A model generated the notes under the pieces. The model worked only from the letters and a program-made list of their open reading frames with translations, ran no database searches and had not been told where the DNA came from. A stretch of 36,373 nt of DNA, from positions 1-36,373 of the forward strand of contig CAMLGG010000019.1 in assembly GCA_946479475.1 (NCBI GenBank), written 5' to 3'. Position numbers and translations under genes: made by a program. Positions 1 through 11,401 of this stretch are shown here, piece by piece. Every line of letters begins with the position of its first letter. Position 1 is the first letter of the stretch. This DNA comes from an uncultured Ideonella sp. Lineage in GTDB: Bacteria; Pseudomonadota; Gammaproteobacteria; Burkholderiales; Burkholderiaceae.

Positions 1-552
1 ATCCGCAAGACCGGCTTCGGGCCGAACCTGTTCGACGAGTGGCGCTACCTCGACCATGGCGAGCCCGGGCAGGACCCGGCCAGCCGAAAGCCGAACCCGG
101 ACTTCGTGCTGAACCAGCCGCGCTACGCAGGCGCTTCCATCCTGCTGGCGCGCGACAACTTCGGCTGCGGCTCCAGCCGAGAGCACGCGCCCTGGGCGCT
201 CGAGCAGTTCGGCTTCCGCGCCCTGATCGCCCCCAGCTTCGCCGACATCTTCTTCAACAACTGCTTCAAGAACGGCATCCTGCCCATCGTGCTGCCGGAG
301 TCGCAGGTCTCGAAGCTGTTCGACGAGGTGGCGGCTTTCCCCGGCTACCGGCTCACCGTGGACCTTCCCCGCCAGGTGGTGGTCAAGCCGGACGGCAGCG
401 AGCTGCCCTTCGAGGTGCAGGCCTTCCGCAAGTACTGCCTCGTCAACGGCTTCGACGACATCGGCCTGACCCTGCGCCACGCCGACAAGATCCGCCAGTT
501 CGAGGCCGAGCGCCTGGCCCGGATGCCCTGGCTGAACCAGCGGGTGCTCTGA
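1..552 (+). CDS. leuD: 3-isopropylmalate dehydratase small subunit (5' end outside window)
   Basis: LeuD is the small, swivelling subunit of isopropylmalate isomerase. With LeuC it converts 2-isopropylmalate to 3-isopropylmalate in leucine synthesis. The reading frame is open from base 1 and gives 183 residues, so about 30 N-terminal residues of the usual ~215 lie off the left edge. The diagnostic segment [20 protein letters not shown] is present (about residues 45-64 of the visible part), followed by the conserved run [18 protein letters not shown]. An internal ATG at 106 is not the start, because conserved LeuD sequence precedes it. leuC would be expected just upstream. The next gene starts 9 bases after the stop, and leuB follows that one. 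Identity is certain; only the true start is unseen. Confidence 0.96.
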   Translation: MRKTGFGPNLFDEWRYLDHGEPGQDPASRKPNPDFVLNQPRYAGASILLARDNFGCGSSREHAPWALEQFGFRALIAPSFADIFFNNCFKNGILPIVLPESQVSKLFDEVAAFPGYRLTVDLPRQVVVKPDGSELPFEVQAFRKYCLVNGFDDIGLTLRHADKIRQFEAERLARMPWLNQRVL

Positions 553-561
553 CAACGCCGG

Positions 562-1428
562 ATGAAGATCGAGCTGCACCTGGGCGTCCACAAGACGGCG
601 ACGACCCACCTGCAACGCTTCTGGGCGGCGTGCGAGCGCATCCCCGCGGCGCGCGCGGTGGCCCCGCCGCTGGACGAGGTGCGTGCGCGCATGACGCCGG
701 TCGTGATCCCGCCTGCGCGGGATCCGGCGGAGAACGAAGCGCGCCGCGCCCATGCGGTGGTCTGGCTTTCGCAGTGGCATGCCGGCGGGCGCTCGGTCGT
801 GCTTTCCGACGAGAACCTCATCGGGACGTGCGAGCGGGTGTTCGCGCTCAACTCGCTCTACGGCGGCGCGCTGCCCCGCCTGCAGCGCCTAGCCGAGGTG
901 CTGCGCGGTCACGAGGTCAGGGTGTGGCTTTCGGTGCGCGAGTACGGCGCCTTCCTTCGCTCGGCCTGGTGCGAGATGTTGCGACACGGTCCCTACCGCC
1001 CGTTTCGCCTGGCGTATGCCGGCATGGACCTGGCCGCACGCGGCTGGGAGCACCTGGCGCAGGACATCCTGCAAGCCTTTCCCGGCGTGCAGCTGTGTTG
1101 CTGGCGCTACGAATCCCTCCAGGCCGTGCGAGGAGCGGTCACCGAGTCGCTGTTCGGACTGCCTCCGGCGCGCCAGCCAACCCCTGACAACCAGCGCGAC
1201 CGCAGCTCGTTCTCCCGGCTGGCGGTGCGCCTGCTGGACGACCTCTACCAGCGCGTCGGCGCCGAAGACGCCACCCGGGCGCGGCTGTCGGTCGAGCGCA
1301 TCGTCACCGGGCAGGGCATGGCCCCCTTCGACCCGTGGGAAGAGAACGAGCGGCGCGACTTCGCCGCGGCCTACGAGCGCTCGCTCGCGGCGCTGCAGGC
1401 CCTGCCGGGCGTGACCTGGCTCGGCTGA
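562..1428 (+). CDS. Sulfotransferase-like protein between leuD and leuB
   Basis: The 288-residue product begins with [13 protein letters not shown] (residues 6-18), which matches the 5'-phosphosulfate-binding loop of PAPS sulfotransferases (K-T-x-T-T-x-L-Q, with Lys11). A second segment, [16 protein letters not shown] (121-136), has the Arg and Ser spacing of the 3'-phosphate-binding strand and helix (Arg126, Ser134). SDENL at 82-86 is also common in bacterial members of this superfamily. No signal peptide or membrane segment is seen, so a cytoplasmic protein is likely. The substrate is unknown. The gene lies 9 bases after leuD and 43 before leuB in the same direction, so it is probably co-transcribed with leucine genes although it has no role in that pathway. 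No clear ribosome binding site precedes ATG 562. The family call rests on the two motifs only. Confidence 0.72.
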   Translation: MKIELHLGVHKTATTHLQRFWAACERIPAARAVAPPLDEVRARMTPVVIPPARDPAENEARRAHAVVWLSQWHAGGRSVVLSDENLIGTCERVFALNSLYGGALPRLQRLAEVLRGHEVRVWLSVREYGAFLRSAWCEMLRHGPYRPFRLAYAGMDLAARGWEHLAQDILQAFPGVQLCCWRYESLQAVRGAVTESLFGLPPARQPTPDNQRDRSSFSRLAVRLLDDLYQRVGAEDATRARLSVERIVTGQGMAPFDPWEENERRDFAAAYERSLAALQALPGVTWLG

Positions 1429-1471
1429 ACACCCTCTGCCAAGACCCAACCAACCTGCAAGGACATTGACC

Positions 1472-2563
1472 ATGAAGATCGCCATCCTGCCCGGCGACGG
1501 CATCGGCACCGAGATCGTCGCCGAGGCGGTGCGCGTGCTGAAGGTGCTCGACCTCTCCTTCGAGATGGAGGAGGCCAAGGTCGGCGGCGCCGCCTACGAG
1601 GCCCACGGCCACCCGTTGCCCGAGTCGACCCTGAAGCTGGCCCAGGCGGCCGATGCCGTGCTCTTCGGCGCCGTCGGCGACTGGAAGTTCGACAAGCTGG
1701 AGCGGTCGCTGCGCCCCGAGCAGGCCATCCTGGGCCTGCGCAAGCACCTGGGGTTGTTTGCCAACTTCCGTCCGGCGCTGTGCTATCCCGAGCTCACCCA
1801 CGCCTCGAGCCTGAAGCCGGAGCTGGTCGCGGGCCTGGACATCCTCATCATCCGCGAGCTCACCGGCGACATCTACTTCGGCCAGCCACGCGGCCGCCGC
1901 ACGGCGGTGGACGGCCACTTCCCCGGCGCCGAGGAAGCCTTCGACACCATGCGCTACTCGAGGCCGGAGATCGAGCGCATCGCCCACGTCGCCTTCCAGG
2001 CGGCCCGCAAGCGCAGCAAGCGCGTGACGAGTGTCGACAAGGCCAACGTGCTCGAGACCTTCCAGTTCTGGAAGGACGTGGTGACCGAGGTCTCGGCCCA
2101 GTACCCCGACGTGGCGCTGGACCACATGTACGTAGACAACGCCGCCATGCAGCTGGTCAAGGCACCCAAGAAGTTCGACGTCGTGGTGACCGGCAACATG
2201 TTTGGCGACATCCTTTCCGACGAGGCGGCGATGCTGACCGGATCCATCGGGATGCTGCCGTCGGCGTCGCTGAATTCCAACAACCAGGGCCTGTACGAGC
2301 CCAGTCATGGCAGCGCGCCGGACATCGCGGGCCAAGGAATTGCGAACCCTCTGGCTACAATCCTGTCCGCAGCCATGATGCTCCGTTTCTCACTCCAACA
2401 GCCGGAAGCGGCCGACCGTATCGAGTCGGCCGTGCGTGCCGTGCTGGCGGCGGGCTACCGTACGCCCGACATCTGGAGCGAGGGCACCCAGAAGGTGGGC
2501 ACGCGCGAGATGGGTGACGCCGTGGTCGCGGCGATCACGGGCAAAACGATTACCAAGAGCTGA
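1472..2563 (+). CDS. leuB: 3-isopropylmalate dehydrogenase
   Basis: LeuB oxidises and decarboxylates 3-isopropylmalate to 2-oxoisocaproate with NAD+, the third step of leucine synthesis, as a cytoplasmic dimer. The 363-residue protein starts with the family signature [15 protein letters not shown]. It has the substrate-binding arginines in the [15 protein letters not shown] region and the metal-site segment [13 protein letters not shown] (about 214-226), followed by [18 protein letters not shown] 1472 is preferred over the in-frame TTG at 1466, because AAGGA at 1459-1463 sits 8 bases before it. It lies downstream of leuD and the sulfotransferase-like gene. Length is normal for the family. Confidence 0.97.
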   Translation: MKIAILPGDGIGTEIVAEAVRVLKVLDLSFEMEEAKVGGAAYEAHGHPLPESTLKLAQAADAVLFGAVGDWKFDKLERSLRPEQAILGLRKHLGLFANFRPALCYPELTHASSLKPELVAGLDILIIRELTGDIYFGQPRGRRTAVDGHFPGAEEAFDTMRYSRPEIERIAHVAFQAARKRSKRVTSVDKANVLETFQFWKDVVTEVSAQYPDVALDHMYVDNAAMQLVKAPKKFDVVVTGNMFGDILSDEAAMLTGSIGMLPSASLNSNNQGLYEPSHGSAPDIAGQGIANPLATILSAAMMLRFSLQQPEAADRIESAVRAVLAAGYRTPDIWSEGTQKVGTREMGDAVVAAITGKTITKS

Positions 2564-2589
2564 CAGCTCGGTCTCGTCTCGCCCCATCT

Positions 2590-2630
2590 CTGGACCCCGG
2601 CGAACGAGCCGGGAGGCTCAAGGGGTCCAG
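2590..2630 (+). other. Structured leuB-asd spacer with two competing hairpins
   Basis: A perfect 9-base inverted repeat, CTGGACCCC at 2590-2598 and GGGGTCCAG at 2622-2630, encloses a second, overlapping 6-base repeat, CCCGGC (2596-2601) and GCCGGG (2608-2613). The two stems share bases and cannot both form completely. No T-run follows, so this is not a simple intrinsic terminator. It may tune leuB/asd read-through or mRNA stability. Confidence 0.4.
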
Positions 2631-2655
2631 GATCAACTAGCAAAGGCATCTGGAA

Positions 2656-3810
2656 ATGGCACTCGTAGGATTGGTCGGCTGGCGCGGCATGGTGGGCTCC
2701 GTGCTCATGGACCGCATGGTCGCCGAGGGCGACTTCGACCTGATCGAACCCCTGTTCTTCTCCACCTCCAACAAGGGCGGCAAGGCGCCGGCGATGGCGA
2801 AGAACGAGACGACGCTGCAGGACGCGTTCGACATCGAGGCGCTCAAGCGCTGCGACATCGTCATCACCGCCCAGGGCGGCGACTACACCACCGAGGTCTT
2901 CCCGAAGCTGCGCGCGTCCGGCTGGAACGGCCACTGGATCGACGCGGCCTCCAGCCTGCGCATGAAGGACGACGCCGTCATCGTCCTCGACCCGGTCAAC
3001 CTGCCGGTCATCAAGAACGCGCTCGCCAAGGGCGGCCGCAACTGGATCGGCGGCAACTGCACGGTCAGCTGCATGCTGATGGGCGTGGGCGCGCTCTACA
3101 AGGCGGGCCTCGTCGAGTGGATGAGCACCCAGACCTACCAGGCAGCGTCCGGCGGCGGCGCGCAGCACATGCGCGAGCTGCTCGCCCAGTTCGGTACCCT
3201 GAACCACGAGGTGAAGGACCTGCTGGCCGACCCGATGAGCGCCATCCTCGACATCGACCGCCTGGTGATCGAGAAGCAGCGCACGCTGGAGGACGCCGAG
3301 AAGGCCAACTTCGGCGTTCCGCTGGGCGGCTCCTTGATCCCGTGGATCGACAAGGACCTCGGGATCGGCAAGCAGCCGGGCGAGCCCGGCTGGGGCATGA
3401 GCCGCGAGGAGTGGAAGGGCATGGCCGAGACCAACAAGATCCTCGGCCAGGGCGAAGGCTTCGGCACCGCCGCCGTGCCGGTGGATGGTTTCTGCGTGCG
3501 GATCGGCGCGATGCGCTGCCACAGCCAGGCGCTGACCTTCAAGCTCAAGAAGGACGTTCCGGTGGCCGACGTCGAGGCCATGATCGCCGCCGACAACCCC
3601 TGGGTGAAGGTGGTGCCGAACAACCGCGAGGCCACCATGAAGGACCTGACGCCCGTGGCCGTGACCGGCACGCTGACCATCCCGGTGGGCCGCATCCGCA
3701 AGATGGCCATGGGCCCGGAGTACCTCGGCGCCTTCACCATCGGCGACCAGCTCCTCTGGGGCGCCGCCGAGCCGCTGCGCCGGATGCTGCGCATCCTGCT
3801 GGACGCGTGA
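2656..3810 (+). CDS. asd: Aspartate-semialdehyde dehydrogenase
   Basis: Asd reduces L-aspartyl-4-phosphate to aspartate 4-semialdehyde with NADPH, the branch point to lysine/diaminopimelate, threonine and methionine. The 384-residue product begins with the nucleotide-binding segment [14 protein letters not shown] and carries GGNCTVS with the catalytic Cys135. The later GAMRCHSQ supplies the conserved His. This is the long Gram-negative (E. coli-type) form with the insertions expected for it. AAAGG at 2642-2646 precedes ATG 2656. The gene follows leuB after a 92-base structured spacer and is closed by a strong terminator 34 bases past the stop, so it probably ends the leu-asd transcript. Confidence 0.97.
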   Translation: MALVGLVGWRGMVGSVLMDRMVAEGDFDLIEPLFFSTSNKGGKAPAMAKNETTLQDAFDIEALKRCDIVITAQGGDYTTEVFPKLRASGWNGHWIDAASSLRMKDDAVIVLDPVNLPVIKNALAKGGRNWIGGNCTVSCMLMGVGALYKAGLVEWMSTQTYQAASGGGAQHMRELLAQFGTLNHEVKDLLADPMSAILDIDRLVIEKQRTLEDAEKANFGVPLGGSLIPWIDKDLGIGKQPGEPGWGMSREEWKGMAETNKILGQGEGFGTAAVPVDGFCVRIGAMRCHSQALTFKLKKDVPVADVEAMIAADNPWVKVVPNNREATMKDLTPVAVTGTLTIPVGRIRKMAMGPEYLGAFTIGDQLLWGAAEPLRRMLRILLDA

Positions 3811-3844
3811 TCGGCGTCTGGCACGCTGAAACGCCTGCTTACGA

Positions 3845-3874
3845 CTGCGTTGCCCCCTGGCAACGCAGCTTTTT
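3845..3874 (+). terminator. Rho-independent terminator after asd
   Basis: A perfect 10-base-pair stem (CTGCGTTGCC at 3845-3854 with GGCAACGCAG at 3859-3868) closes a 4-base loop and is followed by C and five T. It separates the leu-asd unit from fimV. Confidence 0.92.
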
Positions 3875-4077
3875 AAGGCAAGTCCGTGAAAACGCGAAAA
3901 CTTCCGAATGTCACGTTTTGGATGAGCATGTAAGCCTATATGCTTGATGCCATGTTGTTTTCTCGTATCGGGGCCGGCTGAAGCCGGAGATCGCGTGGAG
4001 AGAACGGTCGCCAACGGCGGGCCTGCGATGCGGGCTCGCCGATCGCGTTTTTGCATGCCGGCGTTTCGGGAGACGCT

Positions 4078-6690
4078 TTGAAGAACCCTCCATCCATGGC
4101 CAAGGGCGCGACGCTCACCACCGTGGCCACCGCGGCCCTGTTGCTGCTGCACATGGGCACCGCCCAGGCGTTGTCGCTGGGCCGCCTGACGGTCCAGTCC
4201 TCCCTCGGTGAGGCGCTGCGCGCCGAGATCGACGTCACCAGCATGACGCCCGAGGAGGCCGCGTCGCTGAAGACGGCGCTCGCGTCCCCCGACGCCTTCC
4301 GGGCCGCAGGCGTGGAGTTCAACCCGGTGTTGTCCGGGGCCCAGCTGACCCTGGCGCGCCGCCCCGACGGCCGGGCCTACATCCGCATCGCGGGGGACCG
4401 GGCTGTCTCCGAGCCCTTCGTCGACGTCATCATCGACTTCACCTGGGCCAGCGGTCGCCTGCAGCGCGCCTACACCCTGCTGATCGATCCGCCGCAGACG
4501 CGCCCCGCCGCCCCGCCGCCCGCGGCCGCCACCACGGCGCCGGCCATTTCCCCGGGGCCTGCCCAGACCGCACCGGTGACCCCGCCTCCGCCCGTGGCGG
4601 CAGCGCCCCGCCCGGCCGCACCGCCGTCGGCGCCCAAGCCGCCGTCCGCCAAGCCCTCCGCTGCGCCCCCGGCTGCCGCCGAAGGCGCCGAGAGCTACCG
4701 CGTCCGCGGCGGGGACACCCTGTCTTCGATCGCTTCGTCGCACACCCGCAGCGGCGTGTCGCTGGACCAGATGCTGGTGTCGCTCTACCGAGGCAATCCG
4801 CAGGCGTTCATCGACAACAACATGAACCGCCTCAAGGCAGGCGTCGTCCTGAACCTGCCCGACGCGGCCAGCGCGAAGGAAGTCGCGCCGGAAGAAGCGC
4901 GCCAGGTCATCCAGGCGCATAGCGCCGACTTCGCTGCCTTCCGCCAGCGCCTGGCCGGCGCGGCCCCGACGGTCAAGGGCGCCGAGCCCGAGCGCCAGGC
5001 CACGGGCCAGGTGCAGGCTGCGGTGAAAGATCGCAAGGCGGACACCGGCCCGGCCTCGCCGGACAAGTTGACGCTTTCCCAGGGGACCGCCAAGCCGGCC
5101 GCGCCTGAGGCGAAGGTGTCGAAGGAGACCGAGCGCAAGGCCAACGAGACCCGCGTGGCCGAGCTGTCGCGCAACCTGCAGGAGCTCAAGCAGCTCAGCG
5201 AGGCTACCAAGGCCGCGTCCGCAACAGCCAAGCCGATGCAGGCGCCGCCCGTGGCGAGCGCTCCCGCAGTCGCCAAGCCGGGGGTGACGGTGGCCACCGC
5301 CCCGACGCCGCCCGCCGTGCAGCCGAAGGCTACGACGCCGCCTCCGGCGCCGGCCGTCGCTCCTGCGCCCTCGGTGGCCCCTCCGCCACCGGCCCCGGCT
5401 CCCGTCGCCTCGGCGCCCGCGCCCGCGGTGGTCGCCGCTGCCTCGGCGCCTGCCACCGTCGCTGCGGCCTCCGTGCCCGCGGCGGCTGCACCCGCCTCGG
5501 CGGCTGCTTCGCGGCCCAAGCCCAAGCGCCCGGCCCCGCCTCCGCCGGAGCCGAGCTTCTTCGAGTCGCTGACCTCCAATCCGTGGGTGCTGCCCGCCGC
5601 CGCCGGCCTGGTCGCGTTGCTGGCCGGCCTGGGCGTCATGCGCCTGCGCCGGCGCCAGCAGGATGGAGCGGCCGAGACCTCGTTCATCGAGAGCAAGCTC
5701 CAGCCGGATTCCTTCTTCGGCGTGAGCGGCGGCCAGCGTGTCGACACGCGTGACGGCGCCAGCTCCAGCTCCTCGCTGAGCTATTCGCTGAGCCAGCTCG
5801 ATGCCATCGGCGACGTCGATCCCGTGGCCGAAGCGGATGTCTACCTGGCCTACGGCCGCGACCTGCAGGCCGAGGAGATCCTGAAGGAGGCGCTGCGCAC
5901 CGATCCCGGCCGCGTCGCCATCCGCAGCAAGCTGCTCGAGGTCTATGCCAAGCGGGCCGACACCAAGGCCTTCGAGGCGCAGGCGCGGCAGCTGCAGGAG
6001 CAGACCGGCGGCGAAGGCGAAGACTGGGAAAAGGCGCTGGACCTGGGGCGCAGCATCGACCCCGCGAACCCGCTCTACGGTGGCGAGGGCCGAGTGATGT
6101 CGGTTGACCTCGACACCTCTTCCGAGCCGCCGCCGGACCTGCGCGAGGAGCCGCCGGCACGCGTCGAGGACGAGCCGAGCGAGGAGAAGACCCAGCCGCT
6201 GGTCGGCGAGGTGCTGCTCGATACCGCGCCCGGCCCGCTGGACATCGATCTCGGCGCCCCGTCGTCGCTGCAGGGCGTGGAGCCCACCCGTCCCCTGGAC
6301 ACCGCCTCGGGCATGCTGGATGCGAGCCGCGATTTCTCCGCGCCGCCGCCCCCGGCGCCCGCGATGTTCGACGAGCTGCCGACACTGGACCTGCCGCCCA
6401 TGCCCCCGAAGGAGGCCGACGCCGGCCCGCCGACCGCGCCGTCGACCTTCGATTTCGGTGAGCTGTCGCTCGACCTGGGCGAGGCCAAGGACGACAACAC
6501 GATCCGCGGCGGCCTGCCGGCCGACGAGATCGACGATGCCGATCCGCTGGCCCGCAAGCTGGAGCTGGCCGACGAGTTCCGGCGCATCGGCGACATGGAA
6601 GGCGCCCGCGACCTGCTCGAAGAGGTGGTGAGCAAGGCCGAAGGCGCGCTGAAGTCGCGTGCCCAGGCCATGCTCGACGACCTGGAGTGA
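4078..6690 (+). CDS. fimV: FimV/HubP-type pilus assembly and polar hub protein
   Basis: FimV is an inner-membrane protein with a peptidoglycan-binding periplasmic part. It organises type IV pilus assembly and cell-pole functions. The product (about 870 residues) has an N-terminal signal-like hydrophobic stretch ending ...TAQA, then LSLGRLTVQSSLGEALRAEI, the FimV N-terminal signature. A LysM domain follows (about residues 200-262, YRVRGGDTLSSIASSHTRSG). Then come long Pro/Ala-rich linkers, one membrane segment (about 502-522, WVLPAAAGLVALLAGLGVM) and an acidic cytoplasmic part ending in the conserved FimV C-terminal helix pair (LELADEFRRIGDMEGARDLL). TTG 4078 is chosen because GGGAG at 4068-4072 precedes it and Lys follows it. 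ATG 4096 is the alternative; TTG 4051 has no ribosome site. The repetitive linkers account for much of the apparent open sequence on the other strand. Confidence 0.93.
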   Translation: MKNPPSMAKGATLTTVATAALLLLHMGTAQALSLGRLTVQSSLGEALRAEIDVTSMTPEEAASLKTALASPDAFRAAGVEFNPVLSGAQLTLARRPDGRAYIRIAGDRAVSEPFVDVIIDFTWASGRLQRAYTLLIDPPQTRPAAPPPAAATTAPAISPGPAQTAPVTPPPPVAAAPRPAAPPSAPKPPSAKPSAAPPAAAEGAESYRVRGGDTLSSIASSHTRSGVSLDQMLVSLYRGNPQAFIDNNMNRLKAGVVLNLPDAASAKEVAPEEARQVIQAHSADFAAFRQRLAGAAPTVKGAEPERQATGQVQAAVKDRKADTGPASPDKLTLSQGTAKPAAPEAKVSKETERKANETRVAELSRNLQELKQLSEATKAASATAKPMQAPPVASAPAVAKPGVTVATAPTPPAVQPKATTPPPAPAVAPAPSVAPPPPAPAPVASAPAPAVVAAASAPATVAAASVPAAAAPASAAASRPKPKRPAPPPPEPSFFESLTSNPWVLPAAAGLVALLAGLGVMRLRRRQQDGAAETSFIESKLQPDSFFGVSGGQRVDTRDGASSSSSLSYSLSQLDAIGDVDPVAEADVYLAYGRDLQAEEILKEALRTDPGRVAIRSKLLEVYAKRADTKAFEAQARQLQEQTGGEGEDWEKALDLGRSIDPANPLYGGEGRVMSVDLDTSSEPPPDLREEPPARVEDEPSEEKTQPLVGEVLLDTAPGPLDIDLGAPSSLQGVEPTRPLDTASGMLDASRDFSAPPPPAPAMFDELPTLDLPPMPPKEADAGPPTAPSTFDFGELSLDLGEAKDDNTIRGGLPADEIDDADPLARKLELADEFRRIGDMEGARDLLEEVVSKAEGALKSRAQAMLDDLE

Positions 6691-6719
6691 GGTGAGCCCC
6701 GCCCGGCCGCCCGCAGGGG

Positions 6720-6761
6720 CTCGCTCCCCCTTGGGGGGATCGGCCGGCGGCCGCAGGGGGG
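6720..6761 (+). repeat. C-run/G-run palindromic intergenic repeat, copy 1
   Basis: The 42-base element starts CTCGCTCCCCCTTGGGGGG, has a CGGCCGGCGGCCG core and ends AGGGGGG four bases before the truA start. A 43-base near copy lies before trpA (9559-9601). The outer C- and G-runs can pair around the inner palindrome. The terminal G-run may also serve as ribosome binding sequence for truA. Confidence 0.7.
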
Positions 6762-6765
6762 CCCG

Positions 6766-7572
6766 GTGACGCCGGTCGGGGGCGGGACCCGGCGCCTGGC
6801 GCTGGGCCTGGCCTACCGTGGCGACCACTACCACGGCTGGCAGAGCCAGCCCAGCGGGCGAACCGTCCAGGACAAGCTCGAAGCGGCGCTGGGCGAATTC
6901 GCCGTCATGCCGGTGTCCACCCTCTGTGCCGGGCGCACGGATACCGGCGTGCACGGCCTGAACCAGGTCGTGCACTTCGACACCCCGCTCGACCGGCCGG
7001 ACTTCTCCTGGGTGCGCGGCACCAACCGTTTCCTTCCGCGCGACATCGCCGTGCAGTGGTGCCGGCCCGTCGTGCCGGATTTCCACGCTCGCAACAGCGC
7101 TCGCGGCCGCCGCTATCGCTACCTGCTGCTGGAGTCGCCGGTTCGGCCGGCCATCGAGTACGGCGCCTGCGGCTGGGTCTTCCGCCCGCTCGACGGCGAA
7201 GCCATGCGCGATGCGGCCAGGCGCCTGATCGGCGAGCACGACTTCAGCTCCTTTCGCTCGTCCGAGTGCCAGGCGCTGTCGCCGGTCAAGCAACTGCGCG
7301 AGATCGGCATTACCCGCCACGGTGCCTACTGGCGATTCGACTTCGAGGCCAGCGCGTTCCTGCACCACATGGTCCGCAACATCATGGGCTGCCTGGTCGC
7401 GGTCGGGCAGGGCAACCGACCGCCGGACTGGATGGACGAGGTCCTCGCCGCCCGCAGCCGGGACGCGGCCGCGCCGACTTTCGCCGCCGAAGGCCTGTAT
7501 TTCGTCGGGCCGATCTACGATGCGGTCCACGGGCTGCCGGATTCGACGGCGGCCATGGATTGGCTGCCCTGA
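6766..7572 (+). CDS. truA: tRNA pseudouridine(38-40) synthase
   Basis: TruA isomerises uridines 38-40 in the anticodon stem-loop of many tRNAs. The 268-residue product has the catalytic segment [11 protein letters not shown] with Asp59, the early [13 protein letters not shown] strand, and the C-terminal [11 protein letters not shown] motif of the family. GTG 6766 is the start; the only in-frame residues upstream are within the repeat. It lies 75 bases after fimV and its stop overlaps the trpF start by one base (TGATG), so the two are translationally coupled, a common Burkholderiales arrangement. Confidence 0.96.
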   Translation: MTPVGGGTRRLALGLAYRGDHYHGWQSQPSGRTVQDKLEAALGEFAVMPVSTLCAGRTDTGVHGLNQVVHFDTPLDRPDFSWVRGTNRFLPRDIAVQWCRPVVPDFHARNSARGRRYRYLLLESPVRPAIEYGACGWVFRPLDGEAMRDAARRLIGEHDFSSFRSSECQALSPVKQLREIGITRHGAYWRFDFEASAFLHHMVRNIMGCLVAVGQGNRPPDWMDEVLAARSRDAAAPTFAAEGLYFVGPIYDAVHGLPDSTAAMDWLP

Positions 7573-8219
7573 TGACGAACCGCACCCACCGCACCCGGAT
7601 CAAGATCTGCGGGCTCACCCGCGAGAGCGATGTCGACGACGCGGTCGAGGCCGGCGCGGATGCCATCGGGCTGGTGCTCTACGCCAGGAGCCCGCGCCAC
7701 GTCAGCGCCGAACGGGCCGGCCAGCTGGCCCGGCGCCTGCCGCCCTTCGCGATGCCGGTGCTGCTTTTCGTCAACGCGACGCCCGAGGAAATCGCCGCCG
7801 GCCTGGCGGCGGTGCCCAATGCCCTGCTGCAGTTCCACGGCGACGAGCGTCCCGAGGATTGCGAAGCGCCCGGCCGCCCGTACCTGCGGGCCGCGCGGAT
7901 GGCGCCGGGAGTCGATTTGCTAGACTTGGCCTCCCGCCACCCCGGGGCCGCCGGCCTCCTGCTCGACGCCCACGTCGAGGGCTATGGCGGGGGTGGAAAG
8001 GCGTTCGATTGGTCTCTCATTCCCGCCAACGTTCCCTGTCCGGTCGTTTTGTCTGGTGGGTTGAATCCTGCAAGCGTGACCGATGGGGTGCTGCGCGTCC
8101 GGCCCTGGGCCGTTGACGTCAGCTCCGGCGTGGAGAGCGCGAAAGGCATCAAGGATGCCGGGCTCATGCGCCGGTTCTGCGAGGCGGTGAGGCAGGCGGA
8201 CGGCCGGCTGACGGCCTGA
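7572..8219 (+). CDS. trpF: Phosphoribosylanthranilate isomerase
   Basis: TrpF carries out the Amadori rearrangement of phosphoribosylanthranilate to CdRP in tryptophan synthesis. The 215-residue single-domain TIM barrel shows the catalytic Cys13 in KICGLT and Asp132 in LLLDAHVEGYGGGG. The C-terminal phosphate-binding segments VLSGGLNP and DVSSGVES are also present. The start codon overlaps the truA stop. It is not fused to trpC. trpB follows after 63 bases containing small hairpins. Confidence 0.97.
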   Translation: MTNRTHRTRIKICGLTRESDVDDAVEAGADAIGLVLYARSPRHVSAERAGQLARRLPPFAMPVLLFVNATPEEIAAGLAAVPNALLQFHGDERPEDCEAPGRPYLRAARMAPGVDLLDLASRHPGAAGLLLDAHVEGYGGGGKAFDWSLIPANVPCPVVLSGGLNPASVTDGVLRVRPWAVDVSSGVESAKGIKDAGLMRRFCEAVRQADGRLTA

Positions 8220-8222
8220 AGC

Positions 8223-8257
8223 CCGGATCGCGAGGATCCGGCCCTTCGCCTCGCGAA
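8223..8257 (+). other. Two small hairpins in the trpF-trpB spacer
   Basis: CCGGATC (8223-8229) pairs with GATCCGG (8235-8241) around a 5-base loop. TTCGC and GCGAA (8245-8257) can form a second short stem. No T-run follows. The role is unknown; this could be RNA processing or translational tuning of trpB. Confidence 0.35.
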
Positions 8258-8282
8258 GCTCCAGATACGCGAGATATTCCCC

Positions 8283-9533
<1,251 letters not shown>

Positions 9534-9558
9534 GCACCGCACGGCCGTTCCGAAGGTC

Positions 9559-9601
9559 CTCGCTCCCCCTCGGGGGGACCGGCGCGCAGCGCCGAAGGGG
9601 G
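9559..9601 (+). repeat. C-run/G-run palindromic intergenic repeat, copy 2
   Basis: The element starts CTCGCTCCCCCTCGGGGGG, has a GGCG-CGCAG-CGCC core and ends AAGGGGG five bases before the trpA start. It resembles the copy at 6720-6761 in length, ends and fold; the core differs but keeps its symmetry. Its final AAGGGGG can act as the Shine-Dalgarno sequence of trpA. Confidence 0.7.
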
Positions 9602-9606
9602 TACCC

Positions 9607-10419
9607 ATGAGCCGCATCGCTTCCACCTTCGCCGCCCTGCAGCGCGATGGCCGAAAGGCACTGATCCCCTACGTGACGGCCGGCGACCCGTTCGCCGACG
9701 CCACGGTCGACATCATGCTGGCGCTGGCCGAGGGCGGCGCCGACGTGATCGAGCTCGGCGTGCCCTTCTCCGACCCGATGGCCGACGGCCCGGTCATCCA
9801 GAAGGCCTCCGAGCGGGCGCTCGCCAGGGGCATCGGAATGGCCCAGGTGCTCCAGATGGTGCGGGGCTTCCGCGAGCGCAACGGCTCCACGCCGATCGTC
9901 CTGATGGGCTACGCCAACCCGGTCGAGCGCTACGACCAGCGAAACGGCGAGCACGCGTTCGTCAAGGCCGCGGCCGAGGCGGGCGTGGACGGCGTCCTGA
10001 TCGTCGACTACCCGCCCGAGGAGTGCGAGAGCTTCGCCGCGACGTTGAAGGCGCACGGCCTGGACCTGATCTTCCTGCTCGCCCCCACCAGCACCGAGAC
10101 GCGGATGGCGCAGGTCGGTGCGCTGGCCAGCGGCTACGTCTACTACGTCTCGCTCAAGGGCGTGACGGGCGCGGGCCACCTGGACGCGTCGGCCGTGGCC
10201 GAAGCCGTGCCGCGCATCCGCCGGCACGTGAACGTGCCCGTGGGCGTGGGCTTCGGCATCCGCGATGCCGCTTCCGCACAGGCCGTCGGGCGTGTCTCGG
10301 ACGGCGTGGTGATCGGCTCCCGGCTGATCCAGTTGCTGGAAAACGAAACGCGCGACAATGCGCCTTTGGCGGCGCGCCGCTTCATCGGCGAGATCCGCGC
10401 CGCGCTCGACGCACTGTGA
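9607..10419 (+). CDS. trpA: Tryptophan synthase alpha chain
   Basis: TrpA cleaves indole-3-glycerol phosphate to indole and glyceraldehyde 3-phosphate and channels indole to TrpB. The 270-residue TIM barrel has the catalytic Glu49 and Asp60 in [19 protein letters not shown]. It also has the [12 protein letters not shown] loop and the phosphate-binding VGVGFGIRD segment. The Shine-Dalgarno sequence AAGGGG is supplied by the end of the preceding repeat. accD follows after 46 bases, the usual order in this bacterial group. Confidence 0.97.
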   Translation: MSRIASTFAALQRDGRKALIPYVTAGDPFADATVDIMLALAEGGADVIELGVPFSDPMADGPVIQKASERALARGIGMAQVLQMVRGFRERNGSTPIVLMGYANPVERYDQRNGEHAFVKAAAEAGVDGVLIVDYPPEECESFAATLKAHGLDLIFLLAPTSTETRMAQVGALASGYVYYVSLKGVTGAGHLDASAVAEAVPRIRRHVNVPVGVGFGIRDAASAQAVGRVSDGVVIGSRLIQLLENETRDNAPLAARRFIGEIRAALDAL

Positions 10420-10465
10420 CCCATCGCGTCGGCGTTTGACCTGCGAAGAAAAGGAGCCTTGATCC

Positions 10466-11338
<873 letters not shown>

Positions 11339-11357
11339 CCTTTTCGTTCCCGTCCCG

Positions 11358-11384
11358 CGGCCAGGCCTGGCGCCTGGCCGTTTT
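11358..11384 (+). terminator. Hairpin terminator or attenuator between accD and folC
   Basis: A 9-base-pair stem (CGGCCAGGC at 11358-11366, GCCTGGCCG at 11372-11380) closes a 5-base loop and is followed by four T. It lies 18 bases upstream of the folC start, so it is either a terminator or a partial attenuator in an otherwise continuous gene series. Confidence 0.7.
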
Positions 11385-11401
11385 CGTTCTCCGATGTCCC
11401 G

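Noticed and set aside
2455..7530. A 1691-codon open frame on the minus strand across leuB, asd, fimV and truA
   Set aside because: It is antisense to four well-supported genes, is highly repetitive in Arg, Gly and His, and has no domain. It is a by-product of high third-position G+C.
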